DNA from: Liolophura sinensis
Lineage: Eukaryota; Mollusca; Polyplacophora; Chitonida; Chitonidae
Direction: 5' to 3'
DNA: 64,000 nt
NCBI RefSeq assembly: GCF_032854445.1
Contig: NC_088302.1
Location: forward strand, 11,095,338 to 11,159,337
The notes beneath the pieces are model-generated. The model saw only the letters and a program-made list of their open reading frames with translations, had not been told where the DNA came from and made no database searches. A program made the position numbers and the translations under genes. Of this stretch, positions 23,076 to 34,670 are shown one piece after another (position 1 is the first letter of the stretch; the number at the start of each line of letters is the position of its first letter).

Positions 23076-23184
23076 GTTACTGACCTGCAGACATGGCATA
23101 TTGGTGGACGACGGGCAAGGACGAATGTCATCCTCTGATTACTGTCACCAAGGTCACTATGAACAATAGGATATAATTAAGTAA

Positions 23185-23525
23185 GACGTACAGCTTAGAG
23201 CGAAAAATCAGAGAAGTGTAATAGTTGGCAAATGGTCAGACGTAATACGGCATCTTGTCAATATACCTCATTTAGGGTTTTATTCTAACTGTTCATATGA
23301 ATGTATAAATAGTAGCCAATTGCGCACCCTCTAGCACCGTGGCTTAACATGAATTAGGTAAAGAGAATGTAGTTACGCTAACTTCAATTTATTAGACGTC
23401 ACTGGTCTAAAATTACTTAAAATGCTGTGTTGTCATCACATTTAACATACAAGAACATTGAAACAATGCAAAGGCACCAGGCGTCTGGGACTAGAATCCT
23501 GTTTTATGCAGGAAGACCACGCATT
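23185..23525 (+). repeat. Dispersed repeat rep-1, uninterrupted copy
   Basis: Contains the ordered rep-1 blocks GGCAAATGGTCAGACGTAAT, GGCATCTTGTCAATATACCT, TTTTATTCTAACTGTTCATA, GCACCGTGGCTTAACATGAA, TTAGACGTCACTGGTCTAAA and TTACTTAAAATGCTGTGTTG. It shows no coding capacity and ends ~200 bp upstream of the peptide gene. Confidence 0.8.
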
Positions 23526-23795
23526 TGTATGTTGTCCAGGTAATGTCATTTACCCCTTTCTTTACTATATATGTACTACAAAAGAACTGTCTCTAAGTAG
23601 TTTCTACTGTAGGCCTACGGTATTTGAGTGTTTGTTAGTCATCAGATCATTTTTATCACGCATGTAACAACCATTTAACATGTATATTAACTTCCATGGT
23701 GAGGTCATATCATAGAAACTGTATTTTCTTTTCTTCCAGGTATTAGAAGATATATTGACCTGCGAAAACTCTTAGGGACATCAAACCTGTTGAAA
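23526..23795 (+). other. 5' flank and likely 5'-UTR exon edge of the peptide gene
   Basis: A strong polypyrimidine tract plus AG (TGTATTTTCTTTTCTTCCAG, ending at 23739) is a good 3' splice site 56 nt before the start codon. The coding exon probably begins at 23740, with the 5'-UTR exon(s) further upstream and unidentified. Confidence 0.6.
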
Positions 23796-24413
23796 ATGAA
23801 CTGGCTACTGGGATGTGCTATTGCGGGATGTATCGTTGCTATGGTGACGGCCCACGTGAACTCACCCAGAGACAACGTTGACGTCACCGGATATGACGTC
23901 AAGAGGTCGCTAGGAGCGGCGTGCCGCTGTTGTACAACTCGTCGAGAACCGTCGTGCTGTAATGCTTGTGTGTTTCAAAACCGATCTCCCACACCTTTCT
24001 ACACAGGGAAGAGGTCAGAAGACGACGAAGGGGTGTTTGATTACCACCATGAAGACAAGAGGGCCCGCTATAGGTCCCGCTTTCAGTGCGGCTGCTGCTT
24101 TACGCGCCGCCTTCGCTGGTGCTGCGACTCGTGTCGACGTCATTGGTACCGACCCGGCAAACGGTCCGGTGTGGAGGACATCCCGACATACGATGACTCG
24201 GACCTTTACTTGGAAACCGGAAATGGTCGTGATGACGCGATGACCTCTTTTTCTAACCTCTTGGACTCCTATGAACGCATTCCTCAGCAAGAAACAGATA
24301 AGAGCCTTGTGGATATTCCTGCATTTCCACTGGAGAACGTCAGAAAAGATTGCCTATGTTGTTTCCTATATGACACTGTTTCATGTTGCGATCGCTGTAA
24401 AAATGCCGTCTGA
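23796..24413 (+). CDS. Cysteine-rich secreted prepropeptide, three C-x-CC-x7-CC-x2-C modules
   Basis: A 205-codon intact frame from ATG 23796 to TGA 24411-24413; a TTG two codons earlier is not a credible start. Residues 1-19 are a signal peptide (MNWLLGCAIAGCIVAMVTA, cleavage predicted after A19). KR sites at 36-37, 72-73, 88-89 and 122-123 divide the precursor. Peptide 1 (38-70) and peptide 2 (90-120) are followed by GKR, implying C-terminal amidation. Peptide 3 (185-205) is C-terminal, preceded by RK. All three carry six cysteines in identical spacing: C43/45/46/54/55/58, C98/100/101/109/110/113 and C186/188/189/197/198/201. Acidic spacers lie between them. The first two loops share a T-R-R core. 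Known biology: this layout is that of neuropeptide, hormone or secreted defence-peptide precursors. I do not recognise the family, and activity and receptor are unknown. A splice acceptor at 23739 supports transcription on this strand. Confidence 0.85.
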   Translation: MNWLLGCAIAGCIVAMVTAHVNSPRDNVDVTGYDVKRSLGAACRCCTTRREPSCCNACVFQNRSPTPFYTGKRSEDDEGVFDYHHEDKRARYRSRFQCGCCFTRRLRWCCDSCRRHWYRPGKRSGVEDIPTYDDSDLYLETGNGRDDAMTSFSNLLDSYERIPQQETDKSLVDIPAFPLENVRKDCLCCFLYDTVSCCDRCKNAV

Positions 24414-24556
24414 CAAACAAAATTATTTTACATATTTGGCTCGGCTTTTTGCAAGTTTGGCTCATCACCGCCTCATTTTAAAAGTCTCAGCACGCAAATG
24501 GATTTCTTACATCCAACTCATCATATGTGGAGGATCATCTCATAGAACGCTTTGTG

Positions 24557-24560
<4 letters not shown>

Positions 24561-24624
<64 letters not shown>
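24561..24624 (+). repeat. (TA)32 microsatellite
   Basis: Sixty-four bases of uninterrupted TA, about 150 bp after the stop codon of the peptide gene, possibly inside its 3' UTR. It makes a 262-codon shadow frame (24271-25059) that overlaps the peptide gene in another frame. Confidence 0.97.
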
Positions 24625-24625
<1 letters not shown>

Positions 24626-27089
24626 TTCATGACAAAAACCACGACAAGGCAAAAATTCCTGGCACCAAATATGACAAGCTGAATGAAATCTCCAAGAAAC
24701 AAAGGTATAAGAAAACAAAATCCAGGCCTGATGAGGAACGGACAACGGACTTTCCAGCAATTGACATTAACCTTATTATAGCATGTGTATTCCTTTCGCC
24801 GTATCTCATGCGTGCGGGCATGGTACTTTTTGGTAGCGAAAACCCCCAGAAGTACTCACACTGTATTGTGAGAAGGAAAGGAAAGTCCGAGTGCATTATT
24901 TGGGTATACATGTTTTTCGCCGTTCTACCCATGTACAGAGTAAGGTGGCATAGAAAGTCCGAGTGGATGAGTAGAGTATTAGTAAATGTCCCTGTTTTGT
25001 GCTTGCTAAATTCCAACCATAATGCCAGAAGCAAACTAAAGTCCGAAATCGTTTGTTAGGTATATGTCTCTATTTTGTGGTTGCAAAAGTTTTCCTCACG
25101 ACATCTTGTATAAAGTGAAAGAAAGTTCAAACGACTTTATTAGATATATTAACAGAAGTTCCTACAAGAAAACTTTACATTGTAAAAAGCAAAGTCCAAA
25201 TGGAATAGCTAGATAGGCATACATGTAAAATGTCCTACGCAATGCGCCTTGAACACTTTCTGGCGTGATTGACGGCGCAAACTGTTTTATACAAAAACTA
25301 CCAGATTTTTCCCCAAACCCTCACTGTAAGCCAGGCCAGCAGAACATCAGAAAGTGTTTGCCGTCGTCCTGCATGTGTCCAAACGGGACTGTATTTGTCA
25401 CATGTTTGAAACATACAGAAATTACTTGCATGTCAACATGGTACATGTCGCTCGTTTGTACTGGCAAAAAATTTCGACGAGTTCTCACTCCTTACATATA
25501 TGAAATCTGTTTTGGACTTCAGAAGTTGCCACAAAAATTCAATTGTGACATATTTGGATAGTCCGAGTGGTCAGCAGAAATTTGATTTTTGTCTTACTCA
25601 AGATTTTCAGACTAAATCCATAAATCCATATTTACACGATGGGATTTGGAGCTTAAGTGTTACTAGAGAAATGAAATTACTTTTTATGGCGTGCTTTTGC
25701 TTTTGGTAAAAATTACAGCTGCATTTTACTCCAATGAAATGATTTTTCACGCGCAGGATCATGTAATACAAGTCTCACTGTTTGAAAGTAGAAGTCCATG
25801 TTACAGAAAGAAAGAAAAAACTTCACAAAGATATAAAAAGAGTTTCAATTAGAAGTATAAAAATATGTATGTATATATCTTCTGTAACAATGGCCATGCA
25901 GAACAAAGGGATCACCTCCATTTCAACGTTTCCGACATTGATGTTGGAAAGTTACTATCGCATCCATGTTGAAAAACTGCTTGTGCCGATATGTATACTT
26001 CATACACTTGCTCATAGGAGAGTGGGGAGAGGGATTGTTTGGATCGTATATATAACTATACAGGCGCAGAACACATTTCACAGAAAAGGGCGCAAAAGCT
26101 TGTTTCGACGCATAGATTCACTTTTACTAAACACTGAACGGTACATATATTTACTATTTACCCTTTATGGTTGCGTTGTCAGGTATGGGTAGTAAGTAAA
26201 TTCTTCTCTTACACCAGACTTATAGATATTGTAGGACCAGTTTTACGAACGAACGAAATCAGACATAATAGCGAGAAAGTGACTTTAAATGACAAACTTC
26301 CTCGGTTTTTACGTTTTACAAAAAAGTACGATAATTAATACATCGACGGGTGGATATCTGGTGCCTGAATATTTATACACTACAACCCGTGTTTCTCTTT
26401 GTCTGTGGCCAGATAAGATCTTTAGCTACAAGAAGCAGCTCTGTTTGTCTGTTCGTTCGGTCATTCGGTCAGTCGGTCATATTGCTGTCATCCCATCTTT
26501 TAACATGGCCTATTCTCTTTAGAGAGTGGCCCAAGTAAAGGCAACAAGAACCCTTTTTTGCAGAATGTCGTAGCTATTACGAATTTACATCTGTTGACCA
26601 AAAACATCAACGTCCAAATTTCGTCTAACTACATGACTGAGAAGAAAAATCCAGCGAGAGGTGAAATGCTAAATAGCTGAGAACAGCTGAAGAAGTAAGC
26701 GAAAAGGTTGATTACGGTTTTTAGTTGACATTTTGGGTTTCTCTGGAAAGCCGTTTTCATTCATTTAGATTCTGTTGCTAATAGTCCGATCTAATGGACT
26801 TGAAGTACTGAACAGCAGGCTTGGGAGCAGAAAACTGCCGGAAGGAGAAAAGTGGAAACAGATCGTTACTGTAATCTATTTCAAGCTCAGCAAGAAGATA
26901 TTTTCGGGTCAGAAAAGATAGGAGATTTGAATTAGTTTTTAGAAGCAAGTTTGACTTTTGTGAATCTGAATGTCAGTAATTTGGGTTGCCATTATGTAAT
27001 CGACCTGCTTAAAATCTTGCTGCCACAGACACGTTTCAGAACGTGGCCTCTCAGATTTTCAGCTTAATCCTGCTGTTGTTCAAAATGCT
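24625..27089. other. Intergenic / possible 3' UTR, no gene seen
   Basis: AT-rich. Frames at 25265-25561 and 25782-26192 show no domain and no splice context. A 4-bp-period patch (GTTCGTTCGGTCATTCGGTC) lies near 26450-26475. No clear AATAAA follows the peptide gene within the first ~700 bases. Confidence 0.5.
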
Positions 27090-27430
27090 ATAAAAGACAT
27101 ACAGCAAAGAGAGTAATCCAGAGCAGCAACGAAAATTAGCAAATGGTCACACGTGACTGGTAAAATACAGCCTCCTGCCAGTTTACCTCGGTTAAAGTTT
27201 TATTCTAACTGTGCATATAAATGCATAAAGCATAAAGAATTTACGTAGCAAATTACACGCCTAGCACCATGGCTTCAGCAGAATTGGGTAAAAAAAGCAG
27301 TGATGTTAATTTCAATGTATTAGACGTCACTGGCCTAGAATTCTTCAAAGTGCCGTGTTGTCATCACATGTAATATAAATCAACATTATAACAATGCAAA
27401 GGGAACAGGCCTCAGAAACCATTAAAGACG
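27090..27430 (+). repeat. Dispersed repeat rep-1, uninterrupted copy
   Basis: Starts at AAAAGACATACAGCAAAGAG, then AGCAGCAACGAAAATTAGCA, AATGGTCACACGTGACTGG, AAAGTTTTATTCTAACTG, GCACCATGGCTTCAGCAGAA, TTAGACGTCACTGGCCTAGA and GTTGTCATCACATGTAATAT. It shows the empty site corresponding to the LINE insertion in the copy at 11975-12730. Confidence 0.85.
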
Positions 27431-27639
27431 TATTTCGGGTTAAATTTTGGTACAATTTTACGCCATATGCTGTTAAGTCATATGATTATTAAGTCTGACG
27501 TCAACACAGCACTTATATAATTCTAATTGAATATATTATTCAATATTGAATATTATATTGAATAATTCTAGATCAATAACATCTAATAAATTGCAATGAA
27601 CTTACAAGTCGCTACTATTTATGGATTTACATGAGTTAT
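27431..27639. other. Spacer between inverted rep-1 ends
   Basis: Very AT-rich, with ATATTATTCAATATTGAATAT-type self-complementary words at about 27531-27560. It could be the interior of a foldback element whose ends are the two rep-1 arms. Confidence 0.4.
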
Positions 27640-27745
27640 ATTAAAACCCAAACTGCGGTAAATTGACAAGAGGCCAGATTTTACCGGTTACGTGTAACCC
27701 TTGCGTACTAACACACTTTCACTGACGGTTGAGGGCGAACTCTTA
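27640..27745 (-). repeat. rep-1 end, inverted relative to the copy at 27090
   Basis: The reverse complement reads TACACGTAACCGGTAAAATC, GGCCTCTTGTCAATTTACCG, CAGTTTGGGTTTTAAT and aligns with 27145-27205 of the upstream copy. This gives an inverted pair with arms of ~80-100 bp. Confidence 0.75.
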
Positions 27746-27784
27746 AATTCAATGAGAATTTAAAATCAATTACACGTCAATAAA

Positions 27785-28125
27785 CCATCAATCAGCTAAA
27801 CATTCAGTCAGGCAACTAGCCAGAGTCAGCCAATCAGCTAGTCACGGAGTCACTCAGTCAACCAGTGAGATAGTCAATCTACTAGTCAGAGCTAGTCAGT
27901 CATCCAGTGAGATAGTCAGTCAACTAGTCGGAGAGTCGGTCTGTCAACCAGTGAGATAGTTACTCAGTCAACCAGTGAGATAGTCAGTCAACTACTCGGA
28001 GAGGCAGTCAATCAACTAGTCAAATAGCCATTCAGCTAGTCAGAGAGTCAGTCAGTCAACTAGTGTGCCAGTCAGTCAGTTAGTAAGTCTGTTAGTAAAC
28101 CAGTGAGTCAGTCAGTTGGATAATC
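27785..28125 (+). repeat. Degenerate AGTC-period low-complexity tract
   Basis: About 340 bp of 4-bp-periodic sequence with recurring phrases CAACCAGTGAGATAGTCAGT and CAACTAGTCAGAGAGTCAGT. A longer ~40-60 bp period is superimposed on an old (AGTC)n repeat. A G-run follows at about 28167-28182. Confidence 0.85.
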
Positions 28126-28384
28126 ATTATTATGATTTTTTCTTGGGAGTCGGGTGGGGGTGGGTGAGGGGGGGGGGGGGGGTTGTACCTATACCTATCT
28201 GTGCACCGCCTGTTGATATATAACTAACAATTTTGGATTATAGCCTATCTGTGTATCGATCTGTTGTAATTTAAACTTCTGTTTGTGACGTTTTGTCATT
28301 AAAATTGCTTTCTCAATGTTGAGTTTTCGGATGCTTCTATTTTAGGATGTAATTGCTCATACGTTGGTTTTGTAATTTATATAT

Positions 28385-28632
28385 TTATTTATATATTTGA
28401 TTGGAGTTTTACGCTGTACTCAAGAATATTTCAGTTATACGATGGCGGCCAATGGTGCATTGGAAGAAACCAGGCACGACCATCCGTAGGTTGTTGATAG
28501 ACCTTCCTGCGTACGAACAACTGACAAGGAAGCCAACATAAGCTAGACTTGAACTCACAGTGACCGCATTGGTGAGAGGTTCCTAGGTCCTTGTACGGCA
28601 CACTATCAACTAAAGGCCAAGGAGACCCCAAT
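28385..28632 (-). mobile_element. SINE, older tandem copy
   Basis: Minus-strand SINE with its tail at the left (GGAGTTTTACGCTGTACTCA) and a head at the right ending AGGCCAAGGAGACCCC. It retains CTTGAACTCACAGTGACCGC (the B-box region on the opposite strand). It has more substitutions than its neighbour. Confidence 0.88.
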
Positions 28633-28882
28633 TGATTTATTTATTTATTTATTGATTGGTGTTTTACGCCGTACTCAAGAATATTTCACTTATACGACGG
28701 CGACCACATTTATACGGCCACCGTTATGGTGGGTGGAAACCGGGCAGCACGGGGGACCACGTACGGCCGGAGAGGAAGCCAGCATAAGCTGGACTTGAAC
28801 TCACAGCGACCGCATTGGTGAGAGACTCCTGGGTCATTAAGCTGCGCTAGCTGGCTAACCTACTGAGCCACGGAGGCCCCGA
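28633..28882 (-). mobile_element. SINE, younger tandem copy
   Basis: It follows the previous SINE directly. The TTTATTTATT tail, GGTGTTTTACGCCGTACTCA, GGCCGGAGAGGAAGCCAGCA and the head complement GAGCCACGGAGGCCCC are well preserved. There is an internal deletion of the GACCATCCGC...GACAGACC segment, and a small local duplication (ATTTATACGGCCACC). Confidence 0.9.
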
Positions 28883-29939
28883 CACCCCTTTTGGTTTTGT
28901 AACTTCTATAATCGCCGGAGTTATTTTGTGGGCGAAGGAGCAATTATTAAAGTCAGATTTAAGCAGTATATTAACTGCGAAGGCACTTGATATGTTTTTG
29001 TCATTCAAAATGATGGTGCACTGAGACGTCTATCGGTATATATTAGACCAACACGCCAGATATTTAATAAATTTGGTCAGTGTAACATTCACGAAATTAT
29101 TTCAGTGTGGAGATAACCAAAAAGGTGTTTATAAAGAGGACCAGGATATTATTCTGATGGCGAATAATCCACCCAGAGATTTTGGGACCAAATTTATTCC
29201 CTCCCCAAGGCGAGCACTCTTACGTCTCGTGTCAGAGAATCGCGAGCTGAGCTGAAGAGAGTTAGCGTTCTCACACAATTTGGTTTGTCTTCATCTAATA
29301 GCACCATAGTAATAGCCTGAGGCGCAGGAACGGCGCCACTCCAAAAATGGACACAATTTAATTTCCTTTGCTAGTATTTCCTCTAAAAAAACATTAACTA
29401 AATTTGCATGGTCCCGGAATTGTCTTGTTTTGAAATGGATTTTGTTTTTCAAGAGCTCATCATGCCATCAGTTTTACCGGCACTACAAATAGGACGTGTC
29501 GGTGTTGTGAAATGACGATAAAATGTACAGTTTTAGAAGAACTTTCTTAACTTCATTTGATTTTGTTTAGGTTCTCCTGTGTGAATGAAAAATAGGAAGC
29601 CTGTCGTATTGTTGTATTGGAACAAAAATTACTCTCTTGTTCTAATTCATTCAGTACAAATATGGTACCAGTATCATACTCCTAAATTTGATGAAGTTTG
29701 ATAAATGTGTGGTGGATTCAGTTTTTTGGATTCTCCTAGTATTTCGACTTGCAGAGGATCTTCACGTGTGGACTGACATTCAAATTTTGGTAGCATTCTA
29801 AAATTTAATGAAACAAACAAGTCACTATTTAAACGACCAAAATTTTATCAATATCATTTTGAACCCTATTACATCGACGGCAGTTGTGGTAATGCATGTG
29901 TTGCACTGGACCATGTGCTCAATCCGGTTTTAAGTCAGT
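28883..29939. other. Intergenic, no gene seen
   Basis: The frame at 29073-29255 has no recognisable domain. Nothing else is supportable. Confidence 0.5.
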
Positions 29940-32559
29940 TCAGGAATCTGTACCTTCACACAGTCAAATTTAGGGCAGCTCATTAAATAGGAAAAGTAAT
30001 CAAAATTTGATCCAGTTACCGTTCATAGAGCACAGGTAAACTGGTTCATGTTTTGAGGCGATTTAACTTTAAATCACATGGTTTGGAAAATGGTCGGGCG
30101 ATTATAAACCTGGAGCGTCCACTACGGCTGGTATACGAATGTCTGTTTTGACTCTTAGTTCTACCACACGCCAATACCAGATTTAAGGATCCCTCCATGG
30201 GATCACACAAGCAAAGTCAAATTGACTCAAACCCATATTCTCATTAACCAGATTAATTCTTCTTTCCGTGTGAAGGTGGTAATAGTTGTCACACGATTCT
30301 TCTACTAAGAAACGGCAATGATAGCTTTTAAATTTGTTTCACAAAGCAATCATATTTTAAAGAGAGTCGTAAACATGGTGAGACTATAGCCATTACAAAA
30401 AATTATTTATATTTATTTCCTTATTTTAACATTCAGGTATTCACTATTTTGTATTTGTTTACTTATAGTTTTAATAGTAAACAAGACGACAGCGATCGAC
30501 AGACAAAAGCATCCGTCAAGCTGTAACCTTGCATAGTCACACAAGTTCAACAGGCCCAGCGAGGCTTTAGGGACACTGGCATGGTTTTAGAACAAATTAC
30601 ATTTGTTGGAAACTTGTTTGTCACTTAGACCTTTCAGACATTTTGGTCAAGGACATGCATTTGACCAGTCACAAGTGCAAATAGGTCGCAGGAAGTGTTA
30701 TACATTAGCTACATCCGTCCAGTTTCATTGTGGCCAAATGACCTGTTAATTGGTTTCTTGGTGAATCGAATGCGGTTTCTAACGTAGTAACGAAGCAGGG
30801 TAGAGAGACTTCCGTCGTGTTGGAATGGCACTTCCTGTACAGGAAGGCGCCCCTTCCAACAGGCACAGTCCGATGGTATATGGACCCATTGTGGCTGACC
30901 ACCGGGCTTAATGGAATCACTATTTGACGTCCAGAATATGTGGATTTCAAGGTGACCGTGGGTGCTAGAGAGAAACTTTCCGGTGTTTCTCAATTGGTTC
31001 TCTAGGTATAAATTTTCGGCTGACAGCATTTAGAAAAATGTGTACAGAAAATCTGTTGTTAACAGGTGGCTGAAAACAACACAAGTTTGCACCTTTCAGT
31101 GTGTACGTCGGGTCGTAGACATTACTATTGGACAGGATCAAGTTCATATTAACTTCGTTAGCGATCGTGTTGAGGGCTAATCATGTCTCTAAAGCGTTAT
31201 ACAGAGCGCAATTGCTTATGTCACAGGACAGTCACACAAGGCGACATCACAATGGTGCCCTGCTAGACAAGTATGAAAAGAAAATATGCATAACAACGTC
31301 TCAAAGTTCAGCTACAACCTAATGCACTCATTTCAGGATGACATTCCAAAGCATTTATTGGCTTGCCACATAAAATCCATTCGCGTTATAGCAACACTTA
31401 CTGTCACAGGTTTGAGGGTATTTTGCCTTCTCTATGTACGACCTTTTTACTGCTGATAACCATCGTAACCATTTTACATTCTCACAGCTTTCACAAGCTG
31501 TCGTTTCACTGTTATCTTTACCTATGCTAAGAATTGTGGGTATTGATTTTTAATGGCTTCCAATGAGGGTAGAAAAGAAGGCTGTGAAACATCGTGTGAG
31601 AATTCTCGCTAATCCTCGCCATGCAGTCCAGCTAGAAATTTCTGATCGGCCATCTGTATACAGGTACTATCCGTGCGTGTACAGACCCATACATCTTCTT
31701 CTCATCAACTCCGTTCTTCTACTCCAAATGATTTTCCTGATAGTGGCAGGAAAAAGCAGATTGCATGTGTAGTTGTGCAGAACGCATTATGTCCTCGCTG
31801 CACACAGAGCTGTAAGAGACCGAACGATGATAATCAAGTTTTTTATGACCGGTGCAACAGGCCGATAACTTGAAAGGTTGCTTTTTTCATCTTTCCAGAC
31901 AAAGGATCAAGACATTCATTTATATACGATTGCTCTTTTGTAGTTCCACATTTCACCTGGCGCTGCATTATTTTTCAAAAACCCCCAAGTTGTAAATATG
32001 GCCTGTTTCCAAATAATACCAGACGTTGAGTGTGGCTAAGATGGGCACTGGATAATGTGTAACCTGACGGCAGAATAATGAAGTTACAGGCCAATTGAGA
32101 GGGTTTCCTCAGACCTATGTCAGTTTTACATACTCGACAACACTTGGTGCTGCCTACTTGTATCTAATCTAGTCCCCCCCCACAAAAAAAAATCCATTAA
32201 AATGTCGACATACGTTTAACGTTAAGTCCTGGACGTTCTTATATGACAAAGGATGACTGTCAAAATATGCGTTTGATGACGTCAGGTTTGATGACGTTTT
32301 GAACGGGCACAGATATTGGCTTTGCGCACAAAACTATCATATGTTGACAATCATCCTCCCTTTTGACAGGTGAAAACAACCTGAATACCAATTACATGCT
32401 TTTTGCCAAATTTTTTATTTCCTTTTTATCTCCAGGTAATGGTATATTTTCATCGTTTACCTTTACCCTTCTTCATGAGGCACTGGACTGTTTCGTGGAG
32501 GCGGCCATTAGCCAGATTCTCTGCAAAAGGACAGAGATAAAATGAAGCCTCTTGCTGAT

Positions 32560-32735
32560 AATGTCGCGGCGTCGGGGCTAACTCAGACTGTTTGGTGAGT
32601 TCAAAAGAAAATCATCAGTGAGAAAACGCGTTCTCGTGGAGATAATGGATTGGAAACCGGACTAAACTTCCGGTCTGTCTACGGAAAACGCCCACCGAGG
32701 GAGACTTTGTTTACAACGTGTAAACGTTTTCAGTA
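32560..32735 (+). repeat. Conserved core element, copy 1
   Basis: Contains GCGTCGGGGCTAACTCAGAC, AGTGAGAAAACGCGTTCTCG, GGAGATAATGGATT, the potential stem ACCGGA-CTAAACT-TCCGGT, and CGCCCACCGAGGGAGACTTT. It is far better conserved among its three copies (~90-95% by eye) than the surrounding duplicated DNA. Function is unknown; a structured RNA, a promoter or a recent mobile repeat are all possible. Confidence 0.75.
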
Positions 32736-33117
32736 AAATTGGAACAGAAACGTCAATGTCAGGCTTATTTGAATTCTTTTCAAAATGTGTCTCAAAGACA
32801 CTATGCAAATGTGAACTTCATCTGCTAAGGTTTACTCGGCGGGTTTTTCGTCATAGGGATAGGCTTGTATGCCTTTCAACACTCTCTGGGAAAATGTTCG
32901 ACACTAACGTTAATACCGGGCTCATCTGCTAATCCGCTTTTGAACAACCGGGCCCTGAAAATCAATTGTATACATTTTCCTCATTTTTTTCCATTTTCTG
33001 ATCAGGTAAATATACTTTCTTCACCTTCTTGCCTTTCCCCTCCCTCACCCGACACTGATGTGTTTCGTGGAGGCGACCATTAGCGTGAATACCAATAAAG
33101 GACAGAGATAGAATAAA

Positions 33118-33310
33118 GCCTCTTGATGTCGCGGCGTCGGGGCTAACTCAGACTGTTTGGTGAGTTCCGGATAACACCATCAGTGAGAAAACGCGTTCTC
33201 GTGGAGATAATGGATTGTAAACTGGACTAAACTTCCGGTCTCTCCACGGAAAACGCCCACCGAGGGAAACTTTGTTTACTACGTGCAAACGTTCTCAGTA
33301 AAATGGGGAC
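33118..33310 (+). repeat. Conserved core element, copy 2
   Basis: Same core as at 32560. It differs by AACTGGACT for AACCGGACT, which breaks one base pair of the putative stem, and by a few other substitutions. The flank shared with copy 3 includes TCTGATCAGGTAAATATACT-like sequence and GGCGACCATTAGCGTGAA. Confidence 0.75.
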
Positions 33311-34670
33311 AGAAACGTCAACAGGAAAGTCAGTGTCAGGTTTGGGAGAACAGGAAAACAAGCGTCACTGGTGTTTGCCAGAGTGTGCTGCTTTTGATTC
33401 GCTTGTGGGGAAAACAGGAATTTTGATCAAAACGAAATAAATAAGGCACCTACTCCTAAAAATTCCTTGAAATATTCTTCTGTCTAGAGAAGTTTTACTG
33501 GTTCTGGTCTTTCAAAATGTGTCTAAAGACACTATGTAAATGAGAACTTCATCTGCTAAGGTTTCACTTGGTAGGTTCTTCGCCAAAGAGATAGCCTTGT
33601 AGGCCTTCCACCACTGTTTGGAAAAACGTTGACAGAAACAATGAATGTTCATCCAAAACAGAATACAATCCATCTAGCATCAGTTGAAACAGAACGCTGG
33701 GCGGCATTGTTTTAACTCGACGTTAATTATCCTTCAAACTTCTTACAAACTAAATACTACAAAAGCTGCAAAAACTATCTGGCTTTCGTTTGGTTTCTAA
33801 TTTCCGCACAAACACCTTTAAACATCCAGACAATTTTAGTCGTGTTAATCAATCAGTTCGCAAAACCGATTCTGTGCCAGTTTTTAATTCTGGAAAAAAA
33901 CTCCTTTGTCAAATGTAGTTAATCTACTGCAAACATTCACCGCCCACTCTGTGTGAGTTTTGTTATACAAGTCATTCCAAAGCACAATAGATATGCCCCT
34001 ATGGTAACGGGATTGGTGAGTTATTTTGCAGAGAGCTAACACAGCACATTGAATACACGGCAATGAAAAAAAACCGATTATACAAAGACACGAACGATTG
34101 CATTGTGTGGCTCGAAATGATGAATACAACAAAAAACCAAATGGGTTCGTTGTTTTCTGTATCTGAGAGTTTATAAAGACATTTAATTTACACATGATTT
34201 CGATAATATGAGGACTGCTTTTGTATGACACAGAGTGTTCTTATTAAAAGATCGTAACTGGAATATTGTTGAAAACTATTGTAGCTGTGACATTTGTCAT
34301 CAGCCTATAAACCTAATGATAGCTTTGCGAAAAGGAGCCATAATATATTATATGTACATGGATCTATGTCAACATTTGCTAAATCAATCATTGATCCATC
34401 GAACGACGACCTTTCCCTGTCATTGACGACAAGACTTTCTTTCACAAGTTTGCAGGTTCGACTCCACGTTCCGGCCTACTCGGTTCCGGCCTTACGAATT
34501 GACATTTTCTAAGCATCTGGCTTTGTCCGGCTTTGACACACTCCGTCTGTTCTCATATCCGCCGTCGAATATGTGATATATTCTGGCATGTTATTGTAAA
34601 ACACAGTACATGCAATGGTCTACATCCAGGATATTCACTTCATTTTCGACCACAAGGTATATTTATAATA

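Larger units (their letters stand above)
29940..34670 (+). repeat. Segmental duplication block A
   Basis: Collinear with block B (35160-39865). Matching anchors include TTACATTTGTTGGAAACTTG (30599 and 35769), TTAGACCTTTCAGACATTTT, TAGTCCGATGGTAT-type sequence, GGATCAAGTTCAT, CGAGGCGACATC-type sequence, CAAACACCTTTAAACATCCA (33809 and 38829) and GTACATGCAATGGTCTAC near both right ends. I estimate 70-85% identity by eye, with indels. No protein-coding gene can be supported in either copy. Block A has an internal partial duplication giving two copies of a conserved core (32560 and 33120). Confidence 0.85.

Noticed and set aside
24271-25059. 262-codon ORF downstream of the peptide gene
   Set aside because: It overlaps the peptide CDS in another frame and reads through (TA)32 as alternating Tyr-Ile. 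No domain.
30705-31029. Conserved protein-coding exon shared by blocks A (30705-31029) and B (35930-36110)
   Set aside because: Short peptides align (for example PVQEVPF and HSNTTEV in two different frames), but substitutions show no codon-position bias and B has a stop. The similarity is explained by duplication.
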